Translations under genes and position numbers: made by a program
Source: an uncultured Granulosicoccaceae bacterium
GTDB taxonomy: Bacteria; Pseudomonadota; Gammaproteobacteria; Granulosicoccales; Granulosicoccaceae
Direction: 5' to 3'
Length of the DNA stretch: 64,000 nucleotides
Assembly (NCBI GenBank): GCA_937930305.1
Contig: CALGLE010000048.1
Coordinates: 1 to 64,000, forward strand
Part shown: positions 46,837 to 56,411 of the stretch, one piece after another
Layout of the letters: each line of letters starts with the position of its first letter
How positions within the stretch are numbered: the first letter of the stretch is position 1
The notes under the pieces: model-generated
Seen by the model: only the letters and a program-made list of their open reading frames with translations
The model's database searches: none
Told to the model about the DNA's origin: nothing

Positions 46837-48300
46837 ATGCAACAGTTTCCACTATTTGTCAGCTTGGACAATCGCCGGGTACTCGTCGTGGGCGGTGGCA
46901 CCGTGGCCACACGAAAAATCCATTCCCTCATGCCATCGGGTGCGCAGATTCACGTGGTTGCACCAAACCTAAGCGAGCGCTTAACTCAGCTTGAAAAATC
47001 GGGACACATTACTCATCACGCACGCGAATACGCCAGCGGAGAAGCTCAGCACTATTGGCTCAGTGTGGCTGCAACCAACGACGCTCGCACTAACGCACAA
47101 GTGGCCAAGGACGCCAACGAATGCAATGCCCTAATTAATGTGGCAGATGAACCCCGGCTGGGCAATGTGGCGTTTGCATCGATCGTGAATCGCGCACCGT
47201 TGCAAATCGCGATTAGCACCGGTGGGCATTCCCCCATCCTTGCGCGCTTAATTCGCGCTCGAATCGCAGCTTTTATACCCGCCAGCTATGGCACGCTAAC
47301 CCAACTTGCGGGCGATTATCGGCAACAAGTTAAAGATCGATTTCAACACCTTGCTCAACGGCGGCGATTTTGGGAAACGGTTCTTACCGGCCCCATTGCA
47401 CAAAGGCTTTTGAGAGGTGACGAAACCGGCGCTCGTCAGCAGCTTAGCGCCCAGTTGAAATTAACAATCGAGGCGGATGGACAAACAGACAACTCGGTTG
47501 ATGTGAACAAAGGCGAGGTTTATTTGGTTGGGGCTGGGCCGGGAGATCCGGATCTATTAACCTTTCGAGCCTTACGGCTGATGCACCAAGCCGATGTGGT
47601 GTTGCATGATCGATTGGTATCTGACGATGTGTTGGCATTGTGCCCGAGCGATGCAGAATACATCTATGTCGGTAAGCGCCGAGCTGATCACGCCATGCCA
47701 CAAGCAACCATTAACGACACATTAGTTAAACATGCGAAAGCGGGAAAACGGGTGCTGCGTTTAAAAGGCGGTGATCCGTTTATTTTCGGTCGAGGCGGTG
47801 AAGAGATTGAAACCTTAGCGGATTCGGGTGTGCGGTTTGAAGTGGTGCCCGGTATAACGGCAGCGTCTGGCTGCGCTAGTTACGCAGGCATTCCACTCAC
47901 CCATCGTGATCATGCGCAAGCTTGTGTGTTTGTTACCGGCCATTTAAAACAAGGCGCACTGGAACTCAATTGGAAGCACCTGGTGCAACCCAACCAAACG
48001 GTCGTGTGCTACATGGGGCTGACGGCATTAAAAGAACTGTGTGAAAAGCTCGTATTCCACGGCCTAGCCGCCGATACCCCTGCCGCGCTGGTCGAGCGAG
48101 GCACGACACAGCACCAGCGAGTTTTTAGTGCCACGGTAGCCACGCTGCACGAGCAAGTGGCCAGCGCTTCCGTGCGCGCGCCCACCTTAATCATCATTGG
48201 CAGCGTGGTGGTGCTGCGGAACAAACTGCAGTGGTTTAACCCGGCACTCGATCAGAGTGTTCAGGAATCGCCCGCCAACGGTGACTCGTTCATGAACTGA
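46837..48300 (+). CDS. cysG: Siroheme synthase (trifunctional CysG)
   Basis: Makes siroheme, the cofactor of sulfite and nitrite reductases. The 487-residue protein has the N-terminal precorrin-2 dehydrogenase/ferrochelatase part (VVGGGTVATRKIHSL at about 17-31, LINVADEPRLGNVAFASIV) and the C-terminal uroporphyrinogen-III methyltransferase part (VYLVGAGPGDPDLLTFRALR at about 228, RLKGGDPFIFGRGGEE). No reductase gene is in view. Its last 40 bp overlap the convergent DUF2852 gene. Confidence 0.95.
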   Translation: MQQFPLFVSLDNRRVLVVGGGTVATRKIHSLMPSGAQIHVVAPNLSERLTQLEKSGHITHHAREYASGEAQHYWLSVAATNDARTNAQVAKDANECNALINVADEPRLGNVAFASIVNRAPLQIAISTGGHSPILARLIRARIAAFIPASYGTLTQLAGDYRQQVKDRFQHLAQRRRFWETVLTGPIAQRLLRGDETGARQQLSAQLKLTIEADGQTDNSVDVNKGEVYLVGAGPGDPDLLTFRALRLMHQADVVLHDRLVSDDVLALCPSDAEYIYVGKRRADHAMPQATINDTLVKHAKAGKRVLRLKGGDPFIFGRGGEEIETLADSGVRFEVVPGITAASGCASYAGIPLTHRDHAQACVFVTGHLKQGALELNWKHLVQPNQTVVCYMGLTALKELCEKLVFHGLAADTPAALVERGTTQHQRVFSATVATLHEQVASASVRAPTLIIIGSVVVLRNKLQWFNPALDQSVQESPANGDSFMN

Positions 48301-48725
48301 CGAAACTCTTCCTCGTCCTTACGGCGTCTAGCCTGCTCACGAAAGGCTTCGAACTGAGCACGTCGCCGATTCATGTCATCACGAATTTCCTGAATTCGAT
48401 CCAGTTGGGTTTGCTGATAATCATTAAATACTCGATTATCCGAAGCGCGGGATCCCGTTAACCCCATGGTCCAATCGGCAGAGCCCTGCTTACTTTTGAA
48501 CCAATGCCACAGCCTTTGCAGCGCAGCCGGTATTTCCACCACATCACGCCCGCTGAGCACCCAAAACAACACGGCCAATCCTAGCGGGCCGAGCACAATA
48601 AAGCCTGCAACAACACCGGCGATGTTCAAAGCAGTCCATCGATCCGAGCCATGAGTACACATATTGACTCGAACTTTGGCACCGCTGGTGGTTCGGGAAT
48701 TTGAGTCTTCTTTAGTCATCTTCAT
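48261..48725 (-). CDS. DUF2852 membrane protein
   Basis: A 154-residue protein with one or two hydrophobic helices (WTALNIAGVVAGFIVLGPLGLAVLFWVLSG), then a charged coiled-coil-like C-terminus ending RRKDEEEFRQFMNES, the DUF2852 pattern. Its function is unknown. Start ATG 48725 has AAGGA very close; the third codon ATG is also possible. The 3' end overlaps cysG by 40 bp on the opposite strand. Confidence 0.75.
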   Translation of the reverse strand: MKMTKEDSNSRTTSGAKVRVNMCTHGSDRWTALNIAGVVAGFIVLGPLGLAVLFWVLSGRDVVEIPAALQRLWHWFKSKQGSADWTMGLTGSRASDNRVFNDYQQTQLDRIQEIRDDMNRRRAQFEAFREQARRRKDEEEFRQFMNESPLAGDS

Positions 48726-48818
48726 TTTCCTTTGCGGTTAACATTCGCCCTATGCGAACGCTGTTCACATATAATATACACTATTTTTTACGAATTTCAA
48801 CAGAGTCGGTAGAAAAAA

Positions 48819-48833
48819 GTGAACAATGTACAC
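48819..48833. promoter_or_regulatory. Imperfect palindrome, possible TetR operator
   Basis: GTGAACA-A-TGTACAC is a 15-bp dyad with one arm mismatch, between the DUF2852 and TetR genes. A matching half-site TGTTCAC lies at 48762-48768 beside AT-rich -10-like sequence (TATAAT at 48770-48775). Autoregulation by the adjacent TetR protein is a plausible inference. Confidence 0.5.
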
Positions 48834-48917
48834 ATACTAGGATTACAGCAATTAACGCAAACTGGCGAAACCACCAAAGCATCGCCCATTTCGCCCTGAT
48901 GCCCTATACAAAAAGCT

Positions 48918-49532
48918 ATGGTTAAAAAACGCACCTCTTACCACCACGGCAACTTGGCGGAGTCGTTATTAGATGCCGTGAACGGTATTGCCGAACAATT
49001 CGGCATCGAGGCCGTCACGCTGCGCGGCTGTGCCAAGCAAGTGGGTGTCTCGCCTTCGTCGGCATTTCGGCACTATACCGATAAGCGCGCTTTGCTTACC
49101 GCCTTTGCCACACGAGCGCTTAATCAACTCACCGTGGTATTGAGTAAGGCCCACGAAGAGGCTGCGCAGCAAAATCGTGACCCGCTAATGCAAGTCGGAT
49201 TAGCCTACGTCGAATTCGCTGTTTCCCATCCGGCGCTGTTTCGTGCGATGTGGCGCGAAGAAGCCATTTACACCCAAGACCCCAACTACGTTGCCGCTTC
49301 TCAGGCACTGCAATCCCAAATCAGCGCAGGCTTTGCTGGGTCATTGAACGATCATGACCCAGATGCCCTGAGCGACGAAGAACTGCTTCTGTGGTCATCG
49401 GTTCATGGGTTGGCAAATTTATTTATTGATGGAAATTTGCACAGCGCATTGTCGGTGTATGAACGATTAAAAAAAACCGAAAACCTACTCAAAATATTGC
49501 AACCGGCATTGGTCACAGCCGCTGATCCATAG
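48918..49532 (+). CDS. TetR-family transcriptional regulator
   Basis: A 204-residue TetR-type repressor. It opens with YHHGNLAESLLDAVNGIAEQFG and has the helix-turn-helix TLRGCAKQVGVSPSSAFRHYTDKRALLTAF at about 33-62. The C-terminal ligand domain is of the 'YHHGNL' subgroup. The ligand is unknown. The ATPase gene begins 78 bp downstream on the same strand; the DUF2852 gene is divergent. Confidence 0.9.
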   Translation: MVKKRTSYHHGNLAESLLDAVNGIAEQFGIEAVTLRGCAKQVGVSPSSAFRHYTDKRALLTAFATRALNQLTVVLSKAHEEAAQQNRDPLMQVGLAYVEFAVSHPALFRAMWREEAIYTQDPNYVAASQALQSQISAGFAGSLNDHDPDALSDEELLLWSSVHGLANLFIDGNLHSALSVYERLKKTENLLKILQPALVTAADP

Positions 49533-49609
49533 TGCAGCGGGCTGCGATTACTTTGGGGTTCGCTATAGTATGCAGTGTTGCTGGTTCGAATTTATAGGAA
49601 AGTCCGATT

Positions 49610-52060
49610 GTGAGTGATGAAAACGTAAAAGAAATCCAACCACCTTCGGGGTCCCTGTATTTAGGTGCAGACGCCAACAATGGCGAGCCGCTGTTTTATG
49701 ATTCGGCCAATTTCACCACGCACGGTGTCATTGTCGGAATGACGGGTTCGGGTAAAACCGGACTGGGTGTGGTGCTGCTAGAGGAAGCGCTACAAGCGGG
49801 AAAACCCACGCTGATTATTGACCCAAAAGGCGACATGGGTAACCTGCTACTAACCTTTCCTAATCTGCTCCCCACCGACTTCATGCCATGGATGAGTGAA
49901 TCGGCCAGTGGCGGCGATGTCGCTCAAGCCGCTTTCGACACAGCCTCCGCTTGGCAAAGTGGCTTAGCTAAATCTGGCATCTCGAAAGAGCGCATCGCAG
50001 CGCTTCGCAGCAATGTCGATTTCACGATCTACACACCTGGGTCAGAATCAGGCGTGCCTCTCAATGTCATCGGTTCGCTAAAAGCGCCTAAGGATGTGGA
50101 TGGGGAAACGCTTCAGGATGAAGTGGAAGGCCTTGCCTCTTCCTTGCTGGCCATGGTGGGCATCACCGGTGATCCGCTCGGCAGTCGTGAACATATTCTC
50201 GTCTCCAATATCGTGCACCACTTCTGGTCGGCAGGACGCGATTTAGATTTAGGTATGTTGATCGGCCTCATTCAACAACCGCCCATGCGCAAACTGGGCG
50301 TGATTGATCTAGACACCTTTTTTCCACCTGGCGATCGCGTCAAGCTTGCCATGAAATTAAATGGCTTAGCGGCATCGCCTTCCTTTGCCAGTTGGACAAC
50401 CGGACAAGCCTTAGATATTCAGCAGTTGCTGTACGGTACGCAAGGTCGCCCGCAAGCAGCCATTGTGTCACTGGCCCACCTAAGTGATGACGAACGACAA
50501 TTTGTTGTAACGTTATTGTTATCCAAGATGGTAACTTGGATGCGCTCACAGCCAGGTACTACAGACCTTCGTGCGCTGGTGTATATGGATGAAGTGTTTG
50601 GCTATGTTCCACCGGTGGGTGAACCCCCATCAAAAAAACCCATCCTGACACTACTGAAACAAGCGCGCGCATTTGGCGTGGGCTTAGTGATGTCTACACA
50701 AAATCCGGTCGACATTGACTACAAGGCACTCTCGAATGCGGGCACCTGGATGATTGGACGCCTACAAACTGAACGCGATCAACAACGTTTATTAGATGGT
50801 ATGAGTGCCTCGGATGGCTCCATTGACCTTAACGCACTATCCCAAACGATAAGTGCGCTGGACAAACGTCAGTTTGTATTGCATTCCACCAAAGCGTCAG
50901 CACCGCAGGTATTTAATACGCGCTGGGCCATGTCGTACCTTCCTGGCCCATTAACGCGTGAACAAATTGCCTCACTAACTACCGATGAGCAACGCAACCA
51001 GGCAGCCGCAAGCACTGCAGCAACCCATGCAAGTGACTCAGCGCCTGACGATTCAGATGCCACGAGCAGTTCCGCGGCCAATGCATCCGCCGCACCCGTT
51101 CAACTAGCCGATAACGAAAGTGCAGTTGCGCCTCAAGTGGCTGACACGGTTGATGTGCGTTATTTAGACAACGGAGTTCCTTATGCCGCAGAGCTGGGAT
51201 CTGTGGCATCAGGCAAACGCTTGCAAGCCGGTGTGGCGGTTCGAGTTGAAATGTTATTCGATGAGACCAAAGCCAAGCTTCGCCATGAAGTAGAATGGGA
51301 AGCTATTATTACGCCATTGGATGGTCCACTGGATCCGGACGATGCCCTAATCGTTGACTACGATGACCGTGATTTAATCAAACAAGCACCCGACGGTGCG
51401 GTGTACGTTTTACCAGATGCGAAAATAAAAAATAAAACCTATTTCACGACCGCTAAAACGGCGGTCAAAGATCATCTTTATCGTGAAAAAGAAATTACTT
51501 TATTCCACAACCCATCCTTAAAACTGTACTCGCGAGCCGGTGAAACAGAAAGTGATTTTGAGCAGCGATGTCAAAGCGTTGCCGATGAAAAAGCTGACAA
51601 TGACGTCGATAAACTGCGCCGAACGCTCACCACAAAATTAGATCGAATCAATGCCTCAATTCAAAAAGCTGAGGACAAGCTGCGGGAAATTGAATTCGAT
51701 GCCGCCAGCCGAAAAACCGATCAACGAACCAGCCAAGTGCTAGATATTGCTGGGGGGCTGCTGGGTGGATTGCTCGGCGGTCGCAGCACAACACGATCAA
51801 TAACCTCAGGAATTCGTCGCAGCCAAAGTAAGGGCCGAATGGCGGCGAAAGCAGAAGAGCGATTAAAAACAGCCGAGAACCGTTATGAAAAATTACTCGA
51901 CGATCGCGATCAGTTGGAAGAGACCGTGGCGGACGATTTAATGGAGATCCAAGAAGAATGGTCAGACAAAGTCGCCGACATCGAGACCATGCAAGTGGGT
52001 TTGGAAAAAGCCGACATCACCATTGACGATTTGACCCTGGTTTGGATTCCAGTTGACTGA
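49610..52060 (+). CDS. HerA/DUF853-like ATPase with coiled-coil C-terminus
   Basis: An 816-residue protein starting at GTG 49610. It has a P-loop domain with Walker A GMTGSGKTGLG at 43-53, DPKGDMGNLL, and Walker B ALVYMDEVFGYVPP at about 321-334, followed by MSTQNPVDIDY, the pattern of HerA/FtsK-like motor ATPases. A low-complexity Ala/Ser/Asp linker (about 465-510) joins a domain unlike known families. The C-terminal third is a long coiled coil interrupted by a glycine-rich tip (GGLLGGLLGGRS). The substrate is not known; DNA or protein translocation is only a family-based guess. Confidence 0.75.
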   Translation: MSDENVKEIQPPSGSLYLGADANNGEPLFYDSANFTTHGVIVGMTGSGKTGLGVVLLEEALQAGKPTLIIDPKGDMGNLLLTFPNLLPTDFMPWMSESASGGDVAQAAFDTASAWQSGLAKSGISKERIAALRSNVDFTIYTPGSESGVPLNVIGSLKAPKDVDGETLQDEVEGLASSLLAMVGITGDPLGSREHILVSNIVHHFWSAGRDLDLGMLIGLIQQPPMRKLGVIDLDTFFPPGDRVKLAMKLNGLAASPSFASWTTGQALDIQQLLYGTQGRPQAAIVSLAHLSDDERQFVVTLLLSKMVTWMRSQPGTTDLRALVYMDEVFGYVPPVGEPPSKKPILTLLKQARAFGVGLVMSTQNPVDIDYKALSNAGTWMIGRLQTERDQQRLLDGMSASDGSIDLNALSQTISALDKRQFVLHSTKASAPQVFNTRWAMSYLPGPLTREQIASLTTDEQRNQAAASTAATHASDSAPDDSDATSSSAANASAAPVQLADNESAVAPQVADTVDVRYLDNGVPYAAELGSVASGKRLQAGVAVRVEMLFDETKAKLRHEVEWEAIITPLDGPLDPDDALIVDYDDRDLIKQAPDGAVYVLPDAKIKNKTYFTTAKTAVKDHLYREKEITLFHNPSLKLYSRAGETESDFEQRCQSVADEKADNDVDKLRRTLTTKLDRINASIQKAEDKLREIEFDAASRKTDQRTSQVLDIAGGLLGGLLGGRSTTRSITSGIRRSQSKGRMAAKAEERLKTAENRYEKLLDDRDQLEETVADDLMEIQEEWSDKVADIETMQVGLEKADITIDDLTLVWIPVD

Positions 52061-52277
52061 TCATGTTCAGAACGTTGTGCAATCTTTTCGCAATATTCTA
52101 CCGTCCCGGTATTACGCCGGGGCCAAGTTGCGATGCGATAGGCATTTTCAATCAGTTCATTGCCACCTAATGTGAAATTGTGACAGGACTTTCAGGTTCG
52201 CAACGCAACTGAGTTGACAGGACTTTAGTAGCACTTGACAATTCGATCACGATTCCAAATTCAAGGATACGCATCTC
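52061..52277. other. Gap with a hairpin and two 12-bp direct repeats
   Basis: A 217-bp gap. CCCGG-TATTACG-CCGGG near 52105-52121 can fold but lacks a T-run. TGACAGGACTTT occurs at 52181-52192 and 52215-52226. The GH16 promoter should lie near the second repeat. Nothing else was recognised. Confidence 0.45.
52181..52226. repeat. Two direct copies of TGACAGGACTTT
   Basis: Exact 12-bp direct repeats 34 bp apart (start to start), 52-97 bp before the GH16 start. They could be activator sites or the remnant of a mobile element's end; the sequence alone does not decide. Confidence 0.6.
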
Positions 52278-53900
52278 ATGCGAATTCTCGCAGCCGGCCA
52301 TGCCGGCTTTTTCTTTGCCTTAATGCTTACCCTGAGCGCGTGCAGCGATTCAGGAACCACAGACAACGGCAATGACGCCGAAGCTGTAAACACCAATCCG
52401 CCTGCCCCCGCGCCTGCCCCCGCGCCTGCCCCCATTTCGCCTAGCGATGATGCGCCTGCAACACCCAATGCGCCTAGTGAACCCGCTGACATTCCGAATG
52501 ACGCACCGGCTGAAAATCCTGCGACCCCACCGGAGTCTGAACCGACACCGGAGGAACCCCCAGTGGACACACCGGTAACCCCAACCGAACCGGCTGCACC
52601 CTCTGAACCGAGTTCACCTTCCGGGCCACCGCTCGGTCAAGCACCCGTTCAAGGCGAGGTGCCCGCGCTGGTGCAATCGACTTACGACAACGGCATAACC
52701 GTCTCCGGCGGGGACGACGACAGCCCGACTCAAACAGAATCCCTATCCTTAGTTGGACCGTTTTTGAAAGACACGAGCCGACCCGCCGGGCCACCGTCAG
52801 TGCCCACCGGTTTAGTGGCGTTGCTTGCCTCGCATGATTGGGTTGAATTCAGCTGGGTGCCCTCTGTTGATGATCAGTCAGTGGAAGGCTACGAAATTTT
52901 GCGTAACGGCTCACCGGTTTACACGGTTCGCGGTGACACCGGCTTTGAGTTCGATTATCGCAGTTGGCTATCCACCTCTTACATGGACTGTAACTACACC
53001 CGCTACGCTAGCTGCGAGGGCGCCCAACCTGCAGAAAGCGCCACTCATGAATACTCCATCGTTGCCATCGATAACGAAGGTATGCGATCAGCACCGTCCG
53101 CACCCGTTTCCATAACCTTGCCCACAGAGCAACAATCCGCTGTGGATTTAACCGGCTACACCTTAGTGGTGGATGAAGAATTCGACACCGACAAGTTAGA
53201 CCGTGACTTATGGAAAACATCGTTGGCATGGGGACCGGACGAAATCATCAATGGCGAGAGCCAGTACTTCGTGAATATATTTGATAACGACGACGTGAAT
53301 TACGATCCATTTGTATTCACTGGCAGCACGTTACAAATTACCGGCATACGAACGCCCACTGAAGAATTATCCAATGCCAACAATCAGCCGTTTTTATCCG
53401 GTGTGCTCAATACACAAGATAACTTCATCTTCACCTACGGCTATGTTGAGATGAACGCAAAAATTGCCAAAGGCAGTGGTTTGTTGTCAACCTTCTATCT
53501 GTTTAATCAATCGTTTGACGACAGTAAGCCTGAAATAGACATCTTAGAATACATCGGAGACCGACCAGATAAGGCTTACCAAACTTATCATTACTACGAC
53601 AGTAATCGTTCACGTTGGGCGAGCGGTGAACAGCATTCCTCACCCACCATGGAACACAATGCAGGCTTTGATCTTAGCGCAGACTTCCATACTTACAGCG
53701 TGCTTTGGGAACCTGAATTGGTCATCTGGTACATCGACGGCGTTGAAGTTCGACGGATGGTGGGGCCTCGCGTATCGGATGAGCCCATGAACATCGTTGC
53801 GCACTTGGTGTTAGGTAGTGAATGGATTGGTGCGCCAACTGATTCCGTACTGCCCGCCGTATTCGAGATTGACTACATCAAAGCGTGGCAGCGACAGTAG
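52278..53900 (+). CDS. GH16 endo-glucanase-type lipoprotein with Fn3 domain
   Basis: A 540-residue surface lipoprotein. A lipobox (TLSAC) puts the lipid cysteine at 22. Residues about 40-130 are a Pro/Ala/Glu-rich linker including an (AP)n tract. About 172-282 is a fibronectin-III-like domain (PPSVPTGLVALLASHDWVEF), and 290-540 is a GH16 catalytic domain with EIDILE at 419-424 (nucleophile E419, acid/base E424). Members cut beta-1,3-glucan (laminarin), agar or carrageenan; laminarinase is the likeliest, but the substrate is not fixed. Marine polysaccharide use fits. Confidence 0.87.
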   Translation: MRILAAGHAGFFFALMLTLSACSDSGTTDNGNDAEAVNTNPPAPAPAPAPAPISPSDDAPATPNAPSEPADIPNDAPAENPATPPESEPTPEEPPVDTPVTPTEPAAPSEPSSPSGPPLGQAPVQGEVPALVQSTYDNGITVSGGDDDSPTQTESLSLVGPFLKDTSRPAGPPSVPTGLVALLASHDWVEFSWVPSVDDQSVEGYEILRNGSPVYTVRGDTGFEFDYRSWLSTSYMDCNYTRYASCEGAQPAESATHEYSIVAIDNEGMRSAPSAPVSITLPTEQQSAVDLTGYTLVVDEEFDTDKLDRDLWKTSLAWGPDEIINGESQYFVNIFDNDDVNYDPFVFTGSTLQITGIRTPTEELSNANNQPFLSGVLNTQDNFIFTYGYVEMNAKIAKGSGLLSTFYLFNQSFDDSKPEIDILEYIGDRPDKAYQTYHYYDSNRSRWASGEQHSSPTMEHNAGFDLSADFHTYSVLWEPELVIWYIDGVEVRRMVGPRVSDEPMNIVAHLVLGSEWIGAPTDSVLPAVFEIDYIKAWQRQ

Positions 53901-53913
53901 TGGCCTGGCAGCC

Positions 53914-54753
53914 CTAACGATTCGGTTTCTCATACATAATGGGAAACCAATCTTTGCGAAGCCGTTCACCAGGTTGCATGTTGTGGCCTGGGAACGGTGG
54001 TGATGTTGGACCAGGTCTTTGTACATAACGCGCATCATCACCCAAGACCCGCAATGAAAAAGCCCGCCGCGTTATACTGGATGTGTTTCCACGTGCGCCA
54101 TGCAGTACGCGAAAGTGAAACGCAACAGCGTCGCCTGGCTGCATCGCCCACTCAGCGATGGCCAGCCCATCTTTATCCGGATCAGGTACCGCTTGATACT
54201 CGCTGTTATCGTCGTAGAACTGATCCTCTTTCAACCATCGAGTGGGTAGTACCGGTTTTTCCCATTGGTGCGAACCCACCACACAGCGCAAGCTAGCATC
54301 CGTCACAGGATCCAGTGGTACCCAAAAACTTAAGGTCTGCTCTCCGTCTACAAAATAGTAAGGGCTGTCTTGATGCCAAGGCGTGGCTTTACTTGTACCA
54401 GCTTCTTTAACCAGTACGTGATCATGGAATACTTGCACCTGTTTTGACTGCATCAATTTCGCTGCGGCCTCGCCGATGTGCGCATCGTGCACCACTTGCT
54501 GGAATTCTGGAATGCGCCTCCAATTGCAATAATCATCAAAGAAGCGCCCTTGGGTTTTATCCGTGACGTTTTCTGCAGCGTAAGGTCCTGGGTTCTTTAA
54601 ATTTTTGGCAACACCGGCCTGCAAGGGTTCTAACAAATGCGCAAACAAGCCCGGTATCATGGTGACACCCTCTGCTTGAAATTGAGCCACATGGGCGTCG
54701 GTCACGCTCGGCATTAATTCTTTTTTTTCACTCAATTTTTTTCCTGTTGCCAT
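53914..54753 (-). CDS. Phytanoyl-CoA dioxygenase (PhyH) family protein
   Basis: Fe(II)/2-oxoglutarate-dependent oxygenase of 279 residues. The iron motif HxD is in TPWHQDSPYYFVDG, the distal histidine in FHFRVLHGARGNTS, and the 2-oxoglutarate arginine in RRAFSLRVLG. Bacterial PhyH proteins hydroxylate varied small molecules, so the substrate is unknown. It is convergent with the GH16 gene (13-bp gap) and divergent from the membrane-protein gene. Confidence 0.85.
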   Translation of the reverse strand: MATGKKLSEKKELMPSVTDAHVAQFQAEGVTMIPGLFAHLLEPLQAGVAKNLKNPGPYAAENVTDKTQGRFFDDYCNWRRIPEFQQVVHDAHIGEAAAKLMQSKQVQVFHDHVLVKEAGTSKATPWHQDSPYYFVDGEQTLSFWVPLDPVTDASLRCVVGSHQWEKPVLPTRWLKEDQFYDDNSEYQAVPDPDKDGLAIAEWAMQPGDAVAFHFRVLHGARGNTSSITRRAFSLRVLGDDARYVQRPGPTSPPFPGHNMQPGERLRKDWFPIMYEKPNR

Positions 54754-54844
54754 CGGTGTTGCAGTCGCGCCGTGCGCTGGGTATTCTCAAGCTTATCAAT
54801 TTTGCAAGAATCACAGTCAATGTCTGCCTTCGCTTTAGCCCGCT

Positions 54845-56317
54845 ATGCCCTCTAGTAAAGCCATGGCTGCAGCCCACCCTAACCAAACCAAGCAGGCTGG
54901 TTATGCAGCACTGGTTGCCGGCACACTGTTAAGTATCAGCCCATCCGCGTTAGCTCATGTGTCTGAGCAAGGTTTTGTTCTACTGCTGCCAACACAAGTT
55001 TACACAGCAGCCGGTATCGCCGTTGTTGTGGCGACCTTAGTCGCTCTAGCGACGTTACCGCAGCGCGCAGCCTTGGTGCTATTTCGTGCAAAACGATGGC
55101 GCTCTATGCTCACCGGCCGTCGTTTTTCTATTTTAATCAGTCTCTTCGCCACCGCAGTGTTACTCGCTTTAATTGCGTTGGGGTGGTTCGGGCCAAGGGA
55201 TCCGCTCAAGAATTTATTGCCGTTAACCATATGGACGCTCTGGTGGATTGGCATCGTCTCGTTGCAAGGTGTGTTCGGGAATGTGTGGCATTGGCTGAAC
55301 CCATGGCATGGCATCGCTTTTTTTCTCAGTGGCGATAATTCCAATGTGGCCACACCCACCCGCGTATCCGACGAACACACTCAAGCGTGGCCGGCGCTTA
55401 TCCTCTTCGTGGGTTTTTATGCGCTCATGTTGGCCGATATTGCCCCAGATGATCCCGCACGATTGGCCAGCATTGTTGGTGGCTACTTTATCGTATCGCT
55501 GATTGGCATAAAGTTTTTTGGTGCGTATCGATGGTTTCAGGAGTTTGATTTCACCGCTTTGGTGTTTCGTTTATACGGATACTTAGCCCCACTTTCACAG
55601 TCATCCAAGCAAACAGACCAATCAGGCTTTGGGCTGCCCGGTTGGGCGTTATTGGAATCCCCAAAACCCTCCCTAAGTGTGTCGATATTTGCGTTAATCA
55701 TGTTGGGTTGCGGCAGCTTCGATGGCATCAATGAAACTTTTTGGTGGTTAGGAATCATCGGCGTTAACCCACTGGATTTTCAAGGTCGCTCGTCCATTGT
55801 CTGGCCAACGTTGATCGGTATGTTCAGCGCTAACCTATTACTTGTTGGCGTTTTCGCCGCTTGTGTTTATCTGGGCCTAGTTTTAGCGAAACGACAAAGG
55901 CCCCACACCACCGTAAGTTTTATCAACTTATTTTGTCATCTGTCTTTATGTTTGCTGCCCATCGCTTTTGCTTATCACGTGTCACATTTTATCGCCTCTT
56001 TTTTAGTCAACGTGCAGTACAGCATTGCCGCAATCAGTGACCCATTGAACCGCGGATCGGATTGGTTAGGCCTTGGCCAACACTACGTAACAACCGGGTT
56101 TTTAAACAATCATCATACGGTTGAAATATTGTGGCTAACGCAAGCTGGCATCGTGGTGTTTGGCCATGTGTTATCCATATTGCTCTCACACGGCATTGCA
56201 GTGCGCTTATTTCAACATCACCGTGCAGCGGTTAGCAGCCAAATTCCGCTGGCGGCGTTTATGGTGGCCTATACCTTTTTGGGGCTTTGGCTGCTCGCCT
56301 CGCCTCGCGGTGCTTGA
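54845..56317 (+). CDS. Multispanning membrane protein of unknown function
   Basis: A 490-residue hydrophobic protein with about ten or eleven transmembrane helices; I do not recognise a named family. Conserved-looking features are WWIGIVSLQGVFGNVWHWLNPW, FDGINETFWWLGIIGVNP and HLSLCLLPIAFAYHVSHF, with histidines and tryptophans in or near helices that could bind metal or heme. Starts at codon 1 or 7 (MAAAHP) are both possible. It lies 94 bp before the LIV-type binding-protein gene on the same strand, so a shared function in uptake is possible but unproven. Confidence 0.6.
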   Translation: MPSSKAMAAAHPNQTKQAGYAALVAGTLLSISPSALAHVSEQGFVLLLPTQVYTAAGIAVVVATLVALATLPQRAALVLFRAKRWRSMLTGRRFSILISLFATAVLLALIALGWFGPRDPLKNLLPLTIWTLWWIGIVSLQGVFGNVWHWLNPWHGIAFFLSGDNSNVATPTRVSDEHTQAWPALILFVGFYALMLADIAPDDPARLASIVGGYFIVSLIGIKFFGAYRWFQEFDFTALVFRLYGYLAPLSQSSKQTDQSGFGLPGWALLESPKPSLSVSIFALIMLGCGSFDGINETFWWLGIIGVNPLDFQGRSSIVWPTLIGMFSANLLLVGVFAACVYLGLVLAKRQRPHTTVSFINLFCHLSLCLLPIAFAYHVSHFIASFLVNVQYSIAAISDPLNRGSDWLGLGQHYVTTGFLNNHHTVEILWLTQAGIVVFGHVLSILLSHGIAVRLFQHHRAAVSSQIPLAAFMVAYTFLGLWLLASPRGA

Positions 56318-56411
56318 AGAGTAGAAAAAAGGTCAAACGGGCCGGTAAAAGCTAGACAAACCGAGCCCAGCGACGCACACTAGACAGAAACACTTAGGAA
56401 GGAAGTTGATA

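Noticed and set aside
48918..52060. A defence island built on the HerA-like ATPase
   Set aside because: No nuclease, Sir2, NurA or other defence partner lies beside it; neighbours are housekeeping or metabolic.
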